In this document: one piece after another, positions 1-6,259 of the stretch
Layout of the letters: each line of letters opens with the position of its first letter
Position numbering within the stretch: position 1 is the first letter of the stretch
Source: DAOTWP01 sp034435675
Lineage (GTDB): Bacteria; Chloroflexota; Anaerolineae; Aggregatilineales; Phototrophicaceae
Reading direction: 5' to 3'
Length of the DNA: 8,621 nucleotides
Assembly: GCA_034435675.1 (NCBI GenBank)
Contig: DAOTWP010000151.1
Coordinates: 1-8,621, forward strand
Notes under the pieces: model-generated
Databases searched by the model: none
What the model saw: the letters and a program-made list of their open reading frames with translations, nothing else
What the model was told of the DNA's origin: nothing
Program-made: the position numbers and the translations under genes

Positions 1-284
1 TGGATGATCTGGCGGGGCGCATGAGCGCGGCGCAGAAGGGGCGTTTTGTGCTGCTGCGCGAACGGCTGCTGGGGCGCACAAACGCACTGCACGCCGCCAA
101 CCCGCAGGCGATTCTGGCGCGCGGGTATGCGCGGGTGACGCGCAGTGAGGATGGCAAGCCGGTCACGTCTAGCCGGGCGGAAAAGCCTGGCGTGGGCATC
201 ACGATACAGTTTCACGATGGCGACCTGAAGGCACGCATTGAGGATAAAGACAGTCATGAACGCTACAAACGCACCCTCTTTTGA
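1..284 (+). CDS. xseA: Exodeoxyribonuclease VII large subunit, C-terminal end (partial)
   Basis: This is the last 93 codons of the large subunit of exonuclease VII, read in frame from base 3; the rest lies upstream of the window. The family, with XseB, degrades single-stranded DNA to oligonucleotides in the cytoplasm during repair and recombination. The fragment shows the C-terminal pattern of XseA: a basic helical stretch (GRFVLLRERLLGR), then the conserved LARGYA motif followed by a strand, a DGKPV turn, and an FHDGDLKARIED segment matching the terminal small beta domain. The catalytic region is not in the window. The stop (TGA, 282-284) lies inside the start of xseB, giving a 29-bp overlap typical of translational coupling. 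Identification rests on the LARGYA signature plus the adjoining xseB. Confidence 0.9.
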   Translation, partial: DDLAGRMSAAQKGRFVLLRERLLGRTNALHAANPQAILARGYARVTRSEDGKPVTSSRAEKPGVGITIQFHDGDLKARIEDKDSHERYKRTLF

Positions 285-483
285 CGGGCTGGAATTTGAG
301 GCGGCATACGCCGAACTGGAAGGCATTATCGCGCAGCTTGAAAGCGGTGACCTGCCGCTGGAGCAGTCCGTGCTGCTGTATGAACGCGGGCGGGCGCTGG
401 CGGCGCACTGCCAGACGCTGCTGGACAAGGCAGAACTGCGCGTCAGCCAGCTTCAGGACGACGGCACCCTGCGCGGGATGTGA
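256..483 (+). CDS. xseB: Exodeoxyribonuclease VII small subunit
   Basis: This encodes a 75-residue protein, the usual size for XseB, the small helical subunit that binds the XseA C-terminal helices in several copies to form exonuclease VII. Diagnostic stretches are FEAAYAELEGIIAQLESGD (residues 14-32), LPLEQSVLLYERG (33-45) and LLDKAELRV (55-63), the standard antiparallel helical hairpin of the family. The start chosen is ATG at 256, because family homology begins about ten residues later; an in-frame ATT at 238 is not needed. The Shine-Dalgarno is weak (GAGG at 240-243, rather far away), which agrees with coupling to the overlapping xseA. No polyprenyl synthase or dxs gene follows, unlike the common order in other bacteria. 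Identity is very secure. Confidence 0.95.
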   Translation: MNATNAPSFDGLEFEAAYAELEGIIAQLESGDLPLEQSVLLYERGRALAAHCQTLLDKAELRVSQLQDDGTLRGM

Positions 484-494
484 GGGGCGTCTAG

Positions 495-626
495 ATGCGC
501 CGGTCCCTGCGCTCGATTATCGGGGTAATCGCCTCCGTCGCGCTGGTTGGCAGCATGGTGGTCATCCAACCCCTTGCCCGCGGACGCTCGAAGCGTCCGG
601 CTGGATTTCACCGGCAAGCCCGCTGA
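495..626 (+). pseudogene. Signal-peptide-like 43-codon ORF, possible gene remnant
   Basis: A GAGGGG Shine-Dalgarno (482-487) lies seven bases before ATG 495, directly behind xseB. The ORF reads as a basic start (MRRSLRS), then a hydrophobic run (IIGVIASVALVGSMVVI) and a short QPLA end: an N-terminal signal peptide or one membrane helix. After about residue 28 it becomes a basic, non-hydrophobic stretch (RGRSKRPAGFHRQAR) over a hairpin and stops at TGA 624-626. No continuing frame downstream looks like a protein. I read it as the 5' end of an exported-protein gene whose remainder was deleted or replaced. It could instead be a genuine small membrane peptide. I do not recognise a family, and the call is tentative. 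Confidence 0.35.
581..599. other. Short perfect hairpin
   Basis: CGGACGCT at 581-588 and its exact complement at 592-599 are separated by a 3-base loop (CGA). There is no T tract on either side, so it is not a standard intrinsic terminator. It sits just where the signal-peptide-like stub stops looking like coding sequence, so it may mark a deletion or insertion junction, or be a factor-dependent transcript end after xseB. Confidence 0.5.
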
Positions 627-638
627 AACAGGCTGTTT

Positions 639-665
639 GTGAGGGCGCTTTAGCGTTCTTTTCAC
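639..665 (+). terminator. Possible weak terminator hairpin behind xseB
   Basis: GTGA (639-642) pairs with TCAC (662-665). Inside it, GGGCGC (643-648) pairs with GCGTTC (653-658) using two G-U pairs, around a TTTA loop, with a 3-base bulge on the 3' side. The 3' arm is T-rich, but no run of T follows. It could end transcripts from xseA-xseB, facing the convergent dehydrogenase gene, but the lack of a T tract keeps this uncertain. Confidence 0.3.
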
Positions 666-752
666 TCCGGGTCGGAACGCACTTTCAGCGTCATGGTTTG
701 CACTGGTCACCTCAGCGCTCATCAACGTTTCGGAAAGTTAACCCAACAGGCG

Positions 753-826
753 ATTTGGGATATACTTCCCTCAGATCTTCCAGGTTGGGATAAATTTGGG
801 ATATACGCCCGCGCTAAATCCCAACC
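753..826. repeat. TTGGGAT repeat cluster with inverted repeat
   Basis: TTGGGAT occurs at 755-761, 785-791 and 796-802, and its complement ATCCCAA at 818-824. Two of the copies lie in a 13-bp exact direct repeat, ATTTGGGATATAC, at 753-765 and 794-806 (41 bp apart). GGTTGGGAT at 783-791 and ATCCCAACC at 818-826 are a perfect 9-bp inverted repeat around 26 bases. The spacings of 30 and 11 bp between direct copies are close to whole helical turns. The block lies immediately past the stop of the minus-strand dehydrogenase. It could be a binding-site array, a terminator-like structure, or an interspersed-repeat remnant; no protein partner is visible nearby. Confidence 0.6.
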
Positions 827-841
827 CTTTGGCGGCGTCGT

Positions 842-1693
842 TTAATAGCCGGTGCGGCTGGACAGCAGCCGGTCAAACAGGCGATCCGGCAGCAGCCAGC
901 GCATTCGTGCCACCAAATGCGCTTGCTTGCCCACCAGATAGCGCGTGCGCGGGGTGGGGGCAGTCATGGCGTGTTCCACCGCCGCCGCGACCATTTCCGG
1001 TGGGCTGCCATCGCTGCTTTGTTTGCGGGTCGAATCGCGCATCTGCCGCAGGCGCGTGCCATAAAGCTGCTGCCCTTCCGGTGTCAGTTCGGCGTCCATA
1101 TCTTCGCGGTCTTGCAGCGTCTTTTCCCAGATGGGCGTTGCAATCACACCCGGCTCGATTGCCACGACATGAATGCCCCAGGGTGCCAGTTCCATGCGCA
1201 GCGCATCGGTGTAAGCCTCCATGGCGAACTTGGTCATGCAGTAGGGTCCGCCAAACGGCGTGACGACTCTGCCGAGGATTGACGCCGTATTGACAATACG
1301 CCCCTGCGCTTTACGTACCAGCGGCAAAAACGCCTGGGTTACACGCACATGCCCCATCACATTTACATTGATGATCTGTTCCAGCGCTGGAAGCGGCACC
1401 AGTTCCATTGGACCCGATACCGGGATGCCCGCGTTATTGAACAGCCCGTCCAGCCCGGCGTCGCCCAGCGCCCGCGCGATGCTCTGCTGCGCGGCAGTGA
1501 CCATCTCAGCGCTGGTGATGTCCACCGGGATGATCGTCATCCGGTCCGACGCGCCCTGCTGCAAGGCAGTCGTATCCTCGCCCGGCAGCACCCCGGCGAA
1601 CACGCGCCAGCCCAGCGTGTCAAAGCGCTTTGCCGTCGCCAGCCCAATCCCCGACGACGCCCCGGTGATGAAGATTGCTTTTGTGGCTGCCAT
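842..1693 (-). CDS. Classical short-chain dehydrogenase/reductase (SDR)
   Basis: This is a 283-residue NAD(P)-dependent oxidoreductase of the classical SDR family, soluble and without a signal peptide. All family marks are present: cofactor motif TGASSGIG at residues 10-17, NNAG at 86-89, the structural Asn in NVMG (N111), catalytic Ser138 in TASILG, and the YCMTK active site (Tyr151, Lys155), followed by PGVIATP at 181-187. The C-terminal 90 residues, from about 190, form the variable substrate region and are longer than in minimal SDRs, reminiscent of the 17-beta-hydroxysteroid/retinol dehydrogenase-like group. The substrate cannot be read from sequence. The start ATG (1691-1693) is supported by GGAGG at 1702-1706, seven bases or so upstream. 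The TPM-domain gene ends 110 bp upstream on the same strand, so cotranscription is possible but not required. Confidence 0.93.
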   Translation of the reverse strand: MAATKAIFITGASSGIGLATAKRFDTLGWRVFAGVLPGEDTTALQQGASDRMTIIPVDITSAEMVTAAQQSIARALGDAGLDGLFNNAGIPVSGPMELVPLPALEQIINVNVMGHVRVTQAFLPLVRKAQGRIVNTASILGRVVTPFGGPYCMTKFAMEAYTDALRMELAPWGIHVVAIEPGVIATPIWEKTLQDREDMDAELTPEGQQLYGTRLRQMRDSTRKQSSDGSPPEMVAAAVEHAMTAPTPRTRYLVGKQAHLVARMRWLLPDRLFDRLLSSRTGY

Positions 1694-1803
1694 GCAGCGC
1701 GCCTCCTGTGTGCCTCTGAACGTTTGCGAAGACCCGACAATCCGGCAGCAAGCCAGTCACTTCGCCGAATCGCGCCTACTGTAGCACGGGAAGGAGCGCG
1801 GCG

Positions 1804-2871
1804 CTACCAGCTTCCGCTCGCGCCACCACCGGACGAACGCCCGCCGCTGAACGAGCCGCCGGACGAACTGCTGGTCTTGCGCGGAATGGTGACCGTATAC
1901 TGGTGTTGATACCCGCAGTGCTGGCAGTGCTGCGTCACGCGCCGCCGCCCGCTGCTGCTTGTCGTCGCCGGAATCTCGACCACCGATGTGCTGCGCAGGG
2001 TGCGATAACGGCAGGCGGAGCAGTGCCCGTAGCCGGAGAAATAATTGTTGTAGTGGTATTTCAGGTGCGTGCCGCAGGTGGCACATTCCCAGACGTCATA
2101 ATCCACCGAATTGAGCCGTTCTTCGTGCTGTTCACCGGCGTTCAGGAACTCATCGTCCATGTTTTCCCACAGTCGGTGCATGGGCTTGCTGCACTGCGGG
2201 CAGGCACGCGGGCGCAGACGCAGGTAGCGCCGCAGTCCCCACAACCCACCGCCCAGCCCAGCCGCCCCCGCGCCCACCAGCCCGACGACCAGCGGGGTAC
2301 TGGCAGCGCTGCTGCCGCCGCTGACCACCTGCTGTGGCGCACCGACAGGTTCAGCGGGCAGGCTGCCGGTCAGGGTGGCGATCGTCTGGCGCACCCCGCT
2401 GTAGATGCCATAATCGTAGGCATTATCACGGAAAGCGGGCAGCATATAGTTTTCAATCACCCGCTGCATGGGGGTGTTCATGCTGCTGCCATAGCCACTG
2501 CCGACCTCAATGCGCATGCGCCGGTCCTGGACTGCCACCAGCAGCAGTACGCCATCGTTGCGCTGTGCACTGCCGATGCCCCAGGTGTTGAACAGATTCG
2601 TGGCGAAACTTTCCAGTGTACTGTCCCCCGTGCGGTAATCGTTGATCGAACCGATGGTGACGACGGTCATCTCAATCCCGCGCGTGCTGCGCAGGTCTGC
2701 CAGCAGGGCGCGAATACTGCTGGCGGTGTCCGGCGTGAGCAGCCCGGCGAAGTCGTTGACATACGGCTCCTGCGGTTCAGGATAACCGTTTTGCGCGCGG
2801 GCGGGCAGCGCGGCGAACAGGCTGGCAGCAGCCAGCAGCAGCAGGGCAACGCGCAGGGGTTTAGTAAACAT
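1804..2871 (-). CDS. TPM-domain (TLP18.3/Psb32/MOLO-1) membrane protein with zinc-ribbon-like cysteines
   Basis: This is a 355-residue envelope protein related to the YgcG/TPM family. Residues 1-26 form a signal peptide ending in an ARA cleavage-type site. Residues 35-170 are the TPM domain, with YVNDFAGLL, NDGVLLLVAVQDRRMRIEVG (105-124) and GSGYG as clear signatures. A single membrane helix spans about 193-212 and is followed by basic residues. The tail then has four CxxC pairs (C224/C227, C263/C266, C284/C287, C316/C319), suggesting two zinc-binding modules on the inner side, and ends in the Gly/Ser-rich SGGGASGSW typical of YgcG-like proteins. Family function is poorly defined; a role in membrane-protein or envelope maintenance is only inferred. 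The start at 2869-2871 is preferred over ATG at 2884-2886 because GGGAG lies eight bases upstream of it. Confidence 0.9.
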   Translation of the reverse strand: MFTKPLRVALLLLAAASLFAALPARAQNGYPEPQEPYVNDFAGLLTPDTASSIRALLADLRSTRGIEMTVVTIGSINDYRTGDSTLESFATNLFNTWGIGSAQRNDGVLLLVAVQDRRMRIEVGSGYGSSMNTPMQRVIENYMLPAFRDNAYDYGIYSGVRQTIATLTGSLPAEPVGAPQQVVSGGSSAASTPLVVGLVGAGAAGLGGGLWGLRRYLRLRPRACPQCSKPMHRLWENMDDEFLNAGEQHEERLNSVDYDVWECATCGTHLKYHYNNYFSGYGHCSACRYRTLRSTSVVEIPATTSSSGRRRVTQHCQHCGYQHQYTVTIPRKTSSSSGGSFSGGRSSGGGASGSW

Positions 2872-2879
2872 GGCTCTGA

Positions 2880-2884
2880 CTCCC
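2880..2884 (-). promoter_or_regulatory. Ribosome binding site deciding the TPM-gene start
   Basis: Read on the minus strand, GGGAG lies eight bases before ATG 2869-2871. The alternative in-frame ATG at 2884-2886 overlaps this motif and lacks a comparable site. The downstream start also begins a cleaner signal peptide (MFTKPLRVALLLLAA). Confidence 0.65.
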
Positions 2885-2917
2885 ATTCCAGCAGCGGCAG
2901 TGGTGGATCGAATCCGT

Positions 2918-3083
2918 TAAGTATCTATCCGTAACCCCGGACAGGGGGATTATGCTCTTTAAGAAAACAATCAGGTTATCGGGTAGGGTTGAAGCTTCAA
3001 CCCTACGAAAAACGTTATTCGATTAAATTCTTGAATTGCATAATCCCCTTGTACAGCAAGACAGGTCTATGGATAGAGTCTTA
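2918..3083. repeat. Nested inverted repeat (possible MITE-like or structured element)
   Basis: Three symmetric layers lie around nearly one centre between divergent genes. The outermost arms, 2918-2930 and 3071-3083, match at 11 of 13 positions (TAAGnnTCTATCC and its complement). The middle arms, 2941-2955 (ACAGGGGGATTATGC) and 3038-3052, are complementary at 14 of 15 positions. The centre, 2983-3006, is a perfect 24-bp palindrome. The intervening arms are only loosely complementary. The interior is much more AT-rich than nearby genes. No transposase and no obvious target-site duplication are visible. Each middle arm carries CATAAT pointing outward to the neighbouring gene, so it may also supply -10 elements. 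Alternatives are a MITE, a cruciform-forming intergenic repeat, or a regulator site. Confidence 0.75.
2983..3006. repeat. Perfect 24-bp palindrome
   Basis: GTAGGGTTGAAG (2983-2994) is followed directly by its exact reverse complement (2995-3006), with AAGCTT at the centre. There is no spacer and no T tract on either strand after it, so it does not look like an intrinsic terminator. It sits at the middle of the larger nested repeat. It could be an operator, a recombination or transposon end, or one copy of a genome-wide intergenic repeat. Confidence 0.85.
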
Positions 3084-3221
3084 CGCTTATTGTAGCGAAT
3101 TTGCGCCAGGCAGGTCGCCCGGTAATTGGGGGGATGGTGTGGTCTGGGTTATTGCCCGGCATGCGCATTACCCGGCATAATTGGCGCGCAAGCCAGTGCC
3201 TGAAAGGACAGGGAGGGTCTG
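3084..3221 (+). promoter_or_regulatory. Leader region of the hydroxyacid dehydrogenase gene
   Basis: This non-coding stretch between the nested repeat and the dehydrogenase start holds a direct repeat CCCGGCAT at 3155-3162 and 3171-3178 (16-bp period). It also holds a strong Shine-Dalgarno, GGGAGGG (3211-3217), four bases before ATG 3222. I see no convincing -35/-10 pair; a CATAAT at 3039-3044 in the repeat arm is the best -10 candidate, without a good -35. No riboswitch was recognised. Confidence 0.45.
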
Positions 3222-4244
3222 ATGACCGACAACAAAGAAGAGTCGATTCACGTCATCGTGGCGATGGATTTTTCCGACGCGATCATGGCAAGCCTGCGCG
3301 AAATCTCGCCCCGGTTGGTCATTCAGCGGCATTTCCCCAAAGTGCCCGATGCCGCCTGGAAAGAGGCGGAAGTGATCTACACCAGCGGGCGTTTTCCGCT
3401 GCCGGAACAGGCGCCGCGCCTGCGCTGGATTCAGATGCACACCGCCGGAATTGAGCACGCCGTCAAAGAACCGATTGTACAGGCAGAAGATGTGATGGTC
3501 ACGACTGCCAGCGGCATTCATCTGCCGCAGATGGCGGAATACTGTCTGGCGATGCTGCTGGCATTCAGTTATCGCATTCCGACCATGCTGGCGTACAAAG
3601 CGAAAGCTGAATGGCCCGACTCGCCCTATAAAATCTACACCCCACGTGAACTGCGCGGCATGACACTCGGCATCGTCGGCTATGGCAGCATCGCGCGCGA
3701 GCTGGCGCGCATGGCAGACGCGCTGGGTATGACAGTGCTGGCGACCAAGCGTAACCTCAAGGATACCAGCGACAGCGGCGGCTACATGCCCGAAGGCATG
3801 GGCGACCCCGAAGGCGATATCCCCGAACGGCTCTACCCACCCGAAGCGCTGGCGTCGATGGCGCGCGAATGCGACTTTCTGGTTGTCACCACGCCGCTGA
3901 CCGCGCAGACGCGCCACAGCGTCAATGAAGCCGTTTTCGACAGCATGAAAAAGACAGCCGTGCTGATCAACGTTGCGCGCGGCGCAGTGGTGGATGAAGC
4001 CGCATTGATCTCTGCGCTGGCAGCAGGCAAGCTGGGCGGCGCGGCGCTGGACGTGTTCGAGGAAGAACCCCTGCCCGCCAGCAGCCCACTGTGGAACATG
4101 GACAACGTCATCATCAGCCCGCATATTTCCGGCAACACGGCACACTATCACCAGCGCGCGGCGGCGCTGTTCACCGCTAACCTGCGCCGCTATCTGGATA
4201 AGGAACCGCTGCTGAATCTGCTCAACCACGAACATGGCTATTGA
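3222..4244 (+). CDS. D-2-hydroxyacid dehydrogenase family oxidoreductase
   Basis: This is a 340-residue cytosolic enzyme of the D-isomer-specific 2-hydroxyacid dehydrogenase family, which interconverts 2-oxoacids and D-2-hydroxyacids with NAD(P)H. The split substrate domain occupies about 1-115 and 305-340. The nucleotide-binding domain starts at TLGIVGYGSIARELA, with the GxxGxG motif at G150/G153/G155. The catalytic triad is visible: Arg253 in NVARGAVVDE, Glu282 in DVFEEEPLP and His301 in SPHISGN. At the end of the second Rossmann strand the sequence reads ATKRN (174-178), with no acidic residue, suggesting NADP(H) preference as in glyoxylate/hydroxypyruvate reductases. A loop at about 180-206 (rich in Gly, Asp, Pro) appears longer than usual. 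The start is fixed by GGGAGGG at 3211-3217. The exact substrate is unknown; it may act on glyoxylate, hydroxypyruvate or a related oxoacid. Confidence 0.92.
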   Translation: MTDNKEESIHVIVAMDFSDAIMASLREISPRLVIQRHFPKVPDAAWKEAEVIYTSGRFPLPEQAPRLRWIQMHTAGIEHAVKEPIVQAEDVMVTTASGIHLPQMAEYCLAMLLAFSYRIPTMLAYKAKAEWPDSPYKIYTPRELRGMTLGIVGYGSIARELARMADALGMTVLATKRNLKDTSDSGGYMPEGMGDPEGDIPERLYPPEALASMARECDFLVVTTPLTAQTRHSVNEAVFDSMKKTAVLINVARGAVVDEAALISALAAGKLGGAALDVFEEEPLPASSPLWNMDNVIISPHISGNTAHYHQRAAALFTANLRRYLDKEPLLNLLNHEHGY

Positions 4245-4363
4245 GTTCCCGCCCGTCAGTGGTTGGCTGCCAGTGCAGCAGACCGCCCGCGCCAGTTTGG
4301 AACCTTTTGCCCGGTTCTGACGTACTGAGCCTGTAGTGAAAAAGTATTTTGAAGGGATGATGT
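4245..4363 (+). other. Spacer before the S9 peptidase gene
   Basis: This 119-bp gap between two same-strand genes holds two small hairpins without T tracts: GCTGC/GCAGC at 4266-4270 and 4275-4279, and GAACC/GGTTC at 4300-4304 and 4313-4317. No confident promoter is seen. It ends with the GAAGGG Shine-Dalgarno (4351-4356), seven bases before the peptidase start. Cotranscription of the two genes is possible. Confidence 0.4.
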
Positions 4364-6169
4364 ATGACTAAGAAATATGAGTTCGAGCAGTTTGCCGCAA
4401 CGCGCCTGTATACCCCGGTGGTTGCCTATTCGCCGGATGGCAAACAGATTGCCCATGTCAACAACGCTACCGGGCAGTTCAATCTGTGGACTGTGCCCAG
4501 CGGCGGCGGCTACCCGCGCCAACTGACCACCTTTAGCGATAACACGGTGCGCGGTGTGACCTGGGCACCGGATGGCAGCAGCCTGGTTTTCATGGCGGAT
4601 CAGAATGGCGACGAGCAGCACCAGCTTTACAGTATCCCCGCGCGGGGTGGCTGGCATACCGCCCTGACCCAAAATCTCGCAGTGCAGCATAATGTCAACG
4701 AATTCTCGCGCGATGGGCGCTGGTTGGCATACGCCGCCAACGACCAGCATCCGGCGAACATGGACGTGATCCTGCGCGACATGCACAGCGGCGAACTGCG
4801 CCGTCCGCTGCCCTCCGGCAAGCTGTATTTCCCGTCCGGGTTTTCGCCCGATGGGCGCTATCTCGCGATCACCGATGTGCGCTCCAACACTGACCAGGAC
4901 ATTCTGCTGCTCAACCTCGACAGCGGCGAGGCGATTACCATCACCGCGCACGACGGCGAGAGCATCTATTTCCCGGCATTCTGGGCACCGGACAGCAGCG
5001 GTTTCTACTTCGTCACCAATCACGGGCGCGAATTCTCCGGTGTGGCGTTCTACCGCCTTGCCGATGGCAAGTGGGATTGGGTCGAAACCCCCGATTATGA
5101 CATTGAGCAGGGTGTGATTTCGCGCGATGGGCGTGTGATGGTCTGGGCGGTCAACGAGGACGGCGCGTCACGGCTGTACGGGCGCGAGGTGCAAACTGGC
5201 AAGGCGCTGACCCTGCCCAGCCTGCCGCTGGGCGTCATCAGCGCAATGGATATTACGGCGGATGGCAGCCGCGTGGCGCTGATCTTCGGGAAACCCAGCG
5301 CGGCAGGCTGTTTATATGAGTTAGACCTCAACACCGGGGAAATGCGGGAACTGGGGCAGAGCATGCTCGGCGGCATTGACCCGGCAGATCTGGTTGAGCC
5401 GGAACTGATCCGCTACCCCACGTTTGACGGGCGCATGATCCCCGCGTGGCTCTACAAGCCGAAAAACGCCACTGGCAAATTCCCTGTGCTGCTTTCGATA
5501 CACGGTGGACCGGAAGCGCAGGAGCGTCCGACCTATGCCTACAACGGGTTGTATCAGTATCTGCTCAGCCGGGGTTTTGGCGTGCTGGCGCCGAATATTC
5601 GCGGCTCCAGTGGCTATGGCATCAGCTACCAGAAGCTGATTCACCGCGATTGGGGCGGCGCGGAGCTGAAGGACATCGAACACGCGGCGCTGTATCTGCG
5701 CGGACTGGATTGGGTGGACAGCAACCGCATCGCCGTGTTTGGCGGCAGCTTTGGCGGGTTCGCCACGCTCAGCGCGGTGACACGTCTGCCCGATTACTGG
5801 GTTGTGGGCGTGGATATCGTCGGTCCGTCCAATCTGGTCACATTCGCGCGTTCGGTGCCGCCGTTCTGGCAGCGCTTCATGAAAGAGTGGGTGGGCGACC
5901 CGGATGAAGATAAGGACTTCCTGATGGAGCGTTCCCCGATCACCTATGTACAGAATATCCGTGTGCCCATGCTGGTGATTCAGGGCGCAAAAGACCCGCG
6001 TGTGGTGCAGGCGGAAAGTGACCAGATGGTTGAGCGTATCCGGGCGCAGGGCGGCGATGTGCGCTATTATGTTGACCCGGAGGAGGGGCACGGGGCAACC
6101 CGCCGCGCCAACAACCTCAAGTGGCTCAGGATGGTCGCGGATTATCTCGACGAATACGTGCTGGACTGA
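4364..6169 (+). CDS. S9-family peptidase (prolyl oligopeptidase/acylaminoacyl-peptidase type)
   Basis: This is a 601-residue serine peptidase with no signal peptide, so probably cytosolic, cutting short peptides or removing acylated N-terminal residues. The N-terminal part (about 15-335) is a beta-propeller gate made of repeated SPDG-type blades: YSPDGKQIAHV (22-32), WAPDGSSLVF (67-76), FSRDGRWLAY (114-123), FSPDGRYLAI (160-169), WAPDSSGFYF (207-216), ISRDGRVMVW (252-261) and ITADGSRVAL (297-306). The C-terminal alpha/beta-hydrolase domain (about 345-601) has the oxyanion HGGP (380-383), NIRGSSGYG (411-419), nucleophile Ser462 in GGSFGGF, Asp544 in GAKDPRV and His576 in EEGHG, a complete triad. 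Length is normal for the family. ATG 4364 is chosen because GAAGGG lies seven bases upstream; the nearby ATGs at 4357 and 4360 are in another frame. The natural substrate is not known. Confidence 0.95.
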   Translation: MTKKYEFEQFAATRLYTPVVAYSPDGKQIAHVNNATGQFNLWTVPSGGGYPRQLTTFSDNTVRGVTWAPDGSSLVFMADQNGDEQHQLYSIPARGGWHTALTQNLAVQHNVNEFSRDGRWLAYAANDQHPANMDVILRDMHSGELRRPLPSGKLYFPSGFSPDGRYLAITDVRSNTDQDILLLNLDSGEAITITAHDGESIYFPAFWAPDSSGFYFVTNHGREFSGVAFYRLADGKWDWVETPDYDIEQGVISRDGRVMVWAVNEDGASRLYGREVQTGKALTLPSLPLGVISAMDITADGSRVALIFGKPSAAGCLYELDLNTGEMRELGQSMLGGIDPADLVEPELIRYPTFDGRMIPAWLYKPKNATGKFPVLLSIHGGPEAQERPTYAYNGLYQYLLSRGFGVLAPNIRGSSGYGISYQKLIHRDWGGAELKDIEHAALYLRGLDWVDSNRIAVFGGSFGGFATLSAVTRLPDYWVVGVDIVGPSNLVTFARSVPPFWQRFMKEWVGDPDEDKDFLMERSPITYVQNIRVPMLVIQGAKDPRVVQAESDQMVERIRAQGGDVRYYVDPEEGHGATRRANNLKWLRMVADYLDEYVLD

Positions 6170-6208
6170 GGCGCAGGCTGACCACAGGCGGCGGCGCAGG
6201 GTGTGTGG

Positions 6209-6222
6209 ATTGGCGCGCCAAT
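6209..6222. promoter_or_regulatory. 14-bp perfect palindrome, possible operator
   Basis: ATTGGCGCGCCAAT is a perfect palindrome about 40 bp upstream of the -10 element proposed for the next gene. A 10-base part, ATTGGCGCGC, also occurs at 3180-3189 ahead of the hydroxyacid dehydrogenase gene. This is suggestive of a regulator site, but GC-rich palindromes arise by chance in such genomes. There is no T tract, so a terminator for the peptidase gene is less likely. Confidence 0.35.
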
Positions 6223-6259
6223 TCGTGAGGATTTGCGCAACCACGCTGCCGCACTTGCG

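Larger units (their letters stand above)
627..841. other. Non-coding gap between convergent genes
   Basis: There is no credible gene on either strand here. The frames open across the region have low-complexity or basic translations with no family resemblance. The left part holds the weak hairpin at 639-665. The right part (753-826) holds a group of TTGGGAT repeats and a 9-bp inverted repeat, described separately. The sequence from about 720 to 825 is visibly richer in A and T than the flanking genes. The following gene is read towards this gap from the other strand, so no promoter for a neighbour is expected here. Confidence 0.6.

Noticed and set aside
281..793. 170-codon plus-strand frame overlapping xseB and the gap after it
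   Set aside because: The first part is xseB in the wrong frame; the rest has Trp/Arg/Ser-rich non-protein character.
1903..2934. Long plus-strand open frame opposite the TPM-domain gene
   Set aside because: Its translation is low-complexity and family-free, while the minus strand has a signal peptide, a TPM domain and an RBS. It is a GC-driven shadow.
3168..4235. 355-codon minus-strand frame opposite the hydroxyacid dehydrogenase
   Set aside because: The plus strand carries every catalytic motif of the dehydrogenase. The minus frame is His/Gln/Arg-rich without domain signs.
5321..6244. 307-codon minus-strand frame opposite the S9 peptidase
   Set aside because: It lies antisense to the intact catalytic domain and has no recognisable motif or RBS.
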